NCBI GenBank assembly: GCA_001683735.1
Contig: LUGG01000009.1
Coordinates: 1,612,001-1,676,000, forward strand
DNA length: 64,000 bases
Source of the DNA: Grifola frondosa
Lineage: Eukaryota; Basidiomycota; Agaricomycetes; Polyporales; Grifolaceae
Direction of reading: 5' to 3'
Shown one piece after another: positions 59,524-64,000 of this stretch. Within the stretch, counting starts at the first letter, position 1. Every line of letters starts with the position of its first letter. The notes beneath the pieces were generated by a model. That model had not been told where the DNA came from. It was given only the letters and a program-made list of their open reading frames with translations, and did no database searches. The position numbers and the translations under genes are program-made.

Positions 59524-61229
59524 ATGCCACAATCTGGAGCATCCGTTGCGACTCACACAGCTGTCCGTCCGTTTTATGGTTTCGTGGAGACTACAGGCGA
59601 TGCACTGCGTATCATCGAGGTCCGTTGTCAGCCGTCCTCATGTGCTCGCGTGCTGCTGGCGCTAATTCGCATTCACTATCTTGTTTATTATCATGCTTGT
59701 CGTTGTCTCTCGTTCCACCGAAAGGCAGCTCGTCGAGGTATCCTACCTCGCGTTACCCGACGACTCAACGATACCGAGCGCAGAACGATGATCAAGAGCG
59801 GCGCAGTGTTTGTGTTCAGCGTCGACGAAAGCGGTATCAAACGGTGGACTGAAGGCCTCACCTGGTCGCAGTCCCGCATATCTGGTAACTTTTTGGTGAG
59901 TCTCGGACACTGAATGAGGTGACCTGATGTCACGCGGACCTTCAACAGTGCTGATCAGCACCGTTAGCTGTATCGAGAGGTCTCCGACAGAAACACACGG
60001 ACTTTCCCGCAAACGTCCGGTACTCCGGAGGTCCCACGCGGAGGACAAGGGACAGAGGGACCGTTGGCTTTCAAACCCCGTGGGTTAATAAAAAAGGTCA
60101 GAGATTTGGAGCTGCATGGAGAGGCGATTACCAATCTCAACATTCCTACAGACGATCACCGTGAAAATCGACGGCTCAGACCACCACCTCATCTCCTACT
60201 ACACCCAAGAGGACGTTGACTTGGGACGCCTGCAGAGGCCAACTTGCAGACCAGATCTCCTAGCGTTGGAGATTCCGCCGGAGCTCACGCAGTCCACAAA
60301 TTTCCGTTACCCTCCCAGGCTTGAGGAGACATACGAAGATAGTCCATGCCACTCTCAGACGTGAGTGGAGCCTTGCCGGTGCTATCCCAAGACGTCCCGT
60401 TCTAATCATGATCCTATCGATGGTCAGCCATTGTAGAGATGGGATAGATAACCAAAGCGAGAGAACACCTGGTTTTGCTTCCGCTTCTCCCAGAGCCAAT
60501 GGGATCGTGGCGTCCCGTGCTCCAGGCCAGAATTCCTCGGCATTGTCCCAGGCTGCTTTCTCACATCCTCCCGCCAACTCGTCCGACTTGGTCTATCATG
60601 ATCAGAGTCACTTCAGCCGATCAGAGACGGCCTACCAGGACCAGCAGGATACTATTTCTGTGGTGCGGATTCCTGTCCAGCAAGGATCCTTTCCTTACAG
60701 AATCCAGGCAGGCAGCTCAGGGACACAAGCGCAAGCGACATCATCCACATGGGGAGCCCTCTCACAGAGTCCCTACGAGTCCTTTCCCGCGACATCCACG
60801 ACATCAGTAGCCTATCACAACCCTTCGCACGTCAGCCACATCGACCCCACGTATCCGCAAAGCCAGGGTAGCTGGGTCCCGCATTCACAGGTGCCGACAC
60901 GCATGGCGTTAGATCCGATGGCTGCTGGAGGAAATAGCTCTGGAGCGCAGCCTTGGCCGCAGGGGCAGTTGGAGGCACATTCGGCATCTTCAGCACCTCC
61001 AGTTTCGTATTCGATGGTCGCCAACTTGCCCACGGGGCGTAGCCGGGAGCATATGCGGACACGATCGTCTCCTTCCACGTGGTCTTGGAATACAGCCGGC
61101 ACCGTGGCTACACCATACCAAGTCCCACCTCAGCACCAAGAGGGATATACATCGGTCCGCGAATGCTCGGCGGGCATCCGCACGGCTGCAGCACCGGACC
61201 AGCGACTCGGAATCCCAGACCGAGACTAA
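59524..61229 (+). CDS. WOPR-domain regulator, Gti1/Pac2 family
   Basis: Exons 59524-59619, 59725-59895, 59968-60096, 60152-60360 and 60437-61229 give 465 residues in frame. WOPR box part A: FYGFVETTGDALRIIEAARR, GILPRVTRRLNDTERRTMI and RWTEGLTWSQSRISGNFLV. Part B: KPRGLIKKTITVKIDGSDHH, LISYYTQEDV and LGRLQRP. The second half is Gln/Ser/Pro-rich and disordered, as in Wor1, Ryp1 and Pac2. These are DNA-binding master regulators of morphological switching and development; Pac2 controls the onset of sexual development in fission yeast. The sequence is intact. The first intron is 105 bp. Confidence 0.94.
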
Positions 61230-61508
61230 GTTCGACGGGCATTTCTATGACCCTGCTAGTTCATTTTTACGCTCGAGGATCCGCAGACTCACCACGGACG
61301 ATCTTTCTCTACTCACAGCCTGCCGGGAATACGAGTCTACACCCCCATGGCTTATTTAGCGAGAGGTCGATGATTGATCGCTTGAAATAGAACGTTGCAA
61401 GCGTCATCGTACCACACAGACTCCATATATATATGAGCTTTGACCGTATACGAATGTCGAAAGCTGCCTGTAGGAGAATATTTTGTCAACCGCCGGGTTC
61501 AACGATGA

Positions 61509-63530
61509 CTATGCATTTCCGGCTGTCCTCCTCTCGATGAAGCCCCGAATGTTCGCATGCCCATCCAGACTGCCGAAGAAACACCTCCGAGCGGGATTCT
61601 CCCACAGAACAACGTCCAATTGTTTGGCGTAGTTGAGAACATATTCGTAGTCCGCCTGGGAAGCGAACGCGGTATACAAGTACCCTGCGATGGTCGGATG
61701 GTCAGTTCCTCATGTACTATGACATCGCGAAGAGATTTGATGACACAACCTACCTTCCTGTGATTTCACCCGATTCCTTTCCAGCTCCCATAAACGAATC
61801 TGATCTTGTACGGTGACAGGCAGCAGCGGTTTCTGGGAATGACAATAGTTTTCTTACTGGGAAGCATATACAGTATTGACAACTTACGTTTCTACGCATC
61901 TGCGGATGTGCGTGGGTCGTGAGATAGCTAATGATCTTGGCGCACGAAGGTCAACAGCATTCCCCCTCGATCGTGACAGCATTACAAACCTGGTCTGCAG
62001 TAATTCCATTTGCGAGAGCTTTCTTCACACTTTCGCGGGTGATTGCGCCGATGACTAGATTAGGGAATCTTGACTTCAGGGTCGCAAACAAGTTCAAGAC
62101 TGCAATTTGTAGAGGATTTTCTGTGCGATAAACCATGTAAGCGGCATCTAGGAAAGGAGACGACGTACATGCCTGTATATGCGTACAGACGGTAATTGGT
62201 TTCAAGAACAATGAAACCTTGAGTTTGTGAGCTGCTGCCGCCGCCGCCAGTGGACGTGGGTAGGGGCGGCGATGAGGAGGTTAGAGTCGTTGCAAGCCGG
62301 GTAGGACTGAATCGACGTGAAGTTGCCTGATTAGAAGCGGTCAGATCGCGATGCTGAATCGGTCAGCTAATACTGACTGTTCGCTGCCGAATTAGTCCAT
62401 AATCCCGTAAGTCCTCGAGCATTGCCTTTTGTGTCACGCTTAGACTTTCGGCTGAATAGTCCTGCACAGGTTTCGCTCTGTACGTCAGATAGAATGCTGC
62501 CGATAGAGAAGACGCACTTGTCCAAGCTCCAACGACGACAACATGAATAAAAAGCTGAGGACCTCAACCACATCCATCTGTCGTTCCTGTTGTCGTCAAG
62601 CATGAGTAAGCGGTTGATTTCGTTGAATTGTTAGGCAACCTCGGCCATGTGCAAATATTGCAATAGGAGTTCCCAAAGTTGCTCGTGAGGTGGATGTAGC
62701 AAAAATTGGAAACCCGATGACGTAATTTGTAGAGTCCCGCCGCTGTAAACGGATTGTTAAGGTTCAACTGACAACTGACAGAACGTTGTCACTCACCGGA
62801 CACTCGCCATGAGCCCGCTTCGCTGAAGAAGATAAAGAACTCCTTGAGAGGGCTTTGCAGGTAATTGCCCCGTCCCGGAGGATACCATGTAGTAAAGAAT
62901 AGTCTAAATCGACATCGTTCGCCATGATTCGAATCATTGAGGGTTCGAAGCACACCTCCCAGCGTTCAAGGGCATACGCATCCAAGCTATCGATACCGAG
63001 AGTCGGATGCTTTCCATCATTTTCGGCTGGCACCCCGAAACTTCCACTCGTGCCACTACATGAGGTCAGAAGTTGCCTTCTGTACGGAAAAGAATTTGTG
63101 GCACCCACCCGCCCGTGATGGCTTGACGGAGACTGGTCTTGAAAGTACCATTCAGAGCATGTTTCAATGGAGAATGGGGCAAGATATGTAAGCGGGCAAG
63201 CGTAGACAGAGCATCATCGTAAGGTCTAGTCCAAAAGTCAGACATCAGTGCAAGAGCACCATTACGTGGTATGAATCCTACTTTTTGCCTTCTCGAGTAA
63301 CCCACGCCGCCATTGTTGAGACAGGAATCGCTGATTCCAACCATAGCAAATTCATCACTAATTGTCTTTCTAAAGGTCGTAAGAGCCTGCAATAAAACCA
63401 ACCGAAGTTAGGCAAATGAACGACAATACGGGGAACACGTAACCGGAATATCGAAAGGCATGACGATGGCCTTTGATAAAGACGAGTTAAGGTGTTCTGT
63501 GATTGAGAATGCAGGAAGGTCAGGAGACTA
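61509..63530 (-). CDS. TFB2: TFIIH core subunit p52 (Tfb2/GTF2H4)
   Basis: The readable chain, 5' to 3' on the minus strand: SLLTFLHSQSQNTLTRLYQR, PSSCLSIFRLLRPLERQLVM, NLLWLESAIPVSTMAAWVT, LARLHILPHSPLKHALNGTF, SGSFGVP, LDAYALERWETILYYMVSS, PSQGVLYLLQRSGLMASV, GFQFLLHPPHEQLWELLLQY, MDVVEVLSFLFMLSSLELG, LEDLRDYGLIRQRT, PLQIAVLNLFATLKSRFPNL, VIGAITRESVKKALANGITA, DQIRLWELERNRVKSQEGYL and ERRTAGNA at the end. All junctions checked follow GT-AG. p52 stimulates the XPB ATPase within TFIIH during transcription start and nucleotide-excision repair. The frame stays open upstream of 63500 without an ATG, so the 5' end and start codon are not determined. Confidence 0.9.
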
Positions 63531-64000
63531 TGGGGGGTCTCCTCTACTTCGTACGAGGATTCATTTTCCAGGTCGGCCTTTTCCCGAGCAGAGGCATGAT
63601 TGAAGCAGGCTGAAAGTTGCTCCTGACTTGATGAATGTGTAATGGTTCAGCAGCGCTTATGTGGTGATGACTTCGAGCTAGAATGACATGTACATAATAT
63701 AAGTTCAAGTTGCACTGCCCACCTGGACCACGTTCACAACTCGCCTACCTTAGTCTGGGTTAGCAGTGAGTAGCGTACTCGTTGTTCAGGTCAGGCTGGA
63801 AAGCTGGTCAAGTGCAAGCCCGCGCCACCGTAGCACTCTAACGTGTCACGCGACGCGCGTACCACTAAACCGTGACAAGAATACGCGTCTGCCTCCAAAC
63901 ACCTCCTTTACCATTTACACAAAGTGATAATCAAAGGATATAAGTTGTGGGCCACTGCACATTATAATCCCGATGACAACGATGTCCGTGCATGCCGCGG
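63531..64000. other. Upstream of TFB2, window edge
   Basis: May hold the first exon of TFB2 around 63530-63640 (the frame is open there and encodes SSQEQLSACFNHASAREKAD), but there is no start codon. A GTACCACTAAACC stretch at 63860 looks like a tRNA D-arm in reverse, but a full cloverleaf cannot be drawn. Confidence 0.4.

Noticed and set aside
63790..63900. tRNA-like D-arm on the minus strand
   Set aside because: No matching acceptor stem or T-loop can be drawn around it.
1..64000. CRISPR array, insertion sequence or retrotransposon
   Set aside because: No regularly spaced repeats, reverse transcriptase or transposase motifs or long terminal repeats were seen; the organism is eukaryotic.

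Overview
The window is nuclear DNA of a filamentous basidiomycete, most likely a wood- or litter-associated agaricomycete. Three things show this. Almost every gene is split by many 48-70 bp GT-AG introns. There is no operon logic. The gene set is typical of such fungi: two secreted oxalate decarboxylases, a tannase/feruloyl esterase, a sesquiterpene synthase, relics of DUF6534 membrane proteins and a fungal WOPR regulator. All gene models were joined by eye from open frames, splice signals and known protein families; no database was searched.

Layout. 1-3 kb: no secure gene. 3.1-4.2 kb (+): AIG2-like gamma-glutamylcyclotransferase. 5.2-7.5 kb (-): forkhead factor with a TFGQP tandem repeat. 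9.4-10.1 kb (-): pterin-4a-carbinolamine dehydratase-like gene. 11-14.6 kb: gene graveyard with a broken GH20 hexosaminidase and two DUF6534 relics. 15.4-16.5 kb (-): THG1, divergent from a small acidic protein (16.8-17.6 kb). 17.8-20.1 kb (-): SAGA-type ubiquitin protease, divergent from a HIT protein (20.3-21.1 kb). 22.9-34.6 kb: two oxalate decarboxylases in tail-to-tail orientation, enclosing a SAM-like acidic protein, an unknown proline/serine-rich gene and a mitochondrial alpha/beta hydrolase. 34.6-38 kb is nearly gene-free. 38.1-40.4 kb (+): tannase. 41.1-42.7 kb (+): F-box protein. 43.6-44.8 kb (-): aquaporin. 45.1-45.8 kb (-): ICT1-like release factor. 45.9 kb (-): intron-containing tRNA. 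46.1-47.4 kb (+): TSC13. 48.3-49.7 kb (-): ARV1, divergent from GET4 (50.2-51.9 kb). 52.7-53.2 kb (-): HSBP1. 54.3-55.6 kb (+): sesquiterpene synthase. 59.5-61.2 kb (+): WOPR regulator. 61.5-63.5 kb (-): TFIIH p52 (TFB2), whose start is not resolved.

Function. Most genes are ordinary housekeeping: tRNA-His maturation, mitochondrial translation rescue, very-long-chain fatty acid elongation, ER lipid homeostasis, tail-anchored protein insertion, TFIIH and SAGA deubiquitination. Three parts are adaptive: oxalate breakdown, plant-ester hydrolysis and terpene synthesis.

A striking property is that many otherwise well conserved genes (AIG2, forkhead, ubiquitin protease, tannase, F-box, aquaporin, GET4) need single-base frame corrections, often in short homopolymers. 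Neighbours such as THG1, the HIT protein, ABHD11, ICT1, TSC13, HSBP1, the terpene synthase and WOPR read cleanly from start to stop. Unpolished sequence error is the simplest explanation for most of these, but the 11-14.6 kb region is genuinely decayed. I found no convincing undescribed system. The most unusual single object is the forkhead protein with nucleoporin-like FG repeats.
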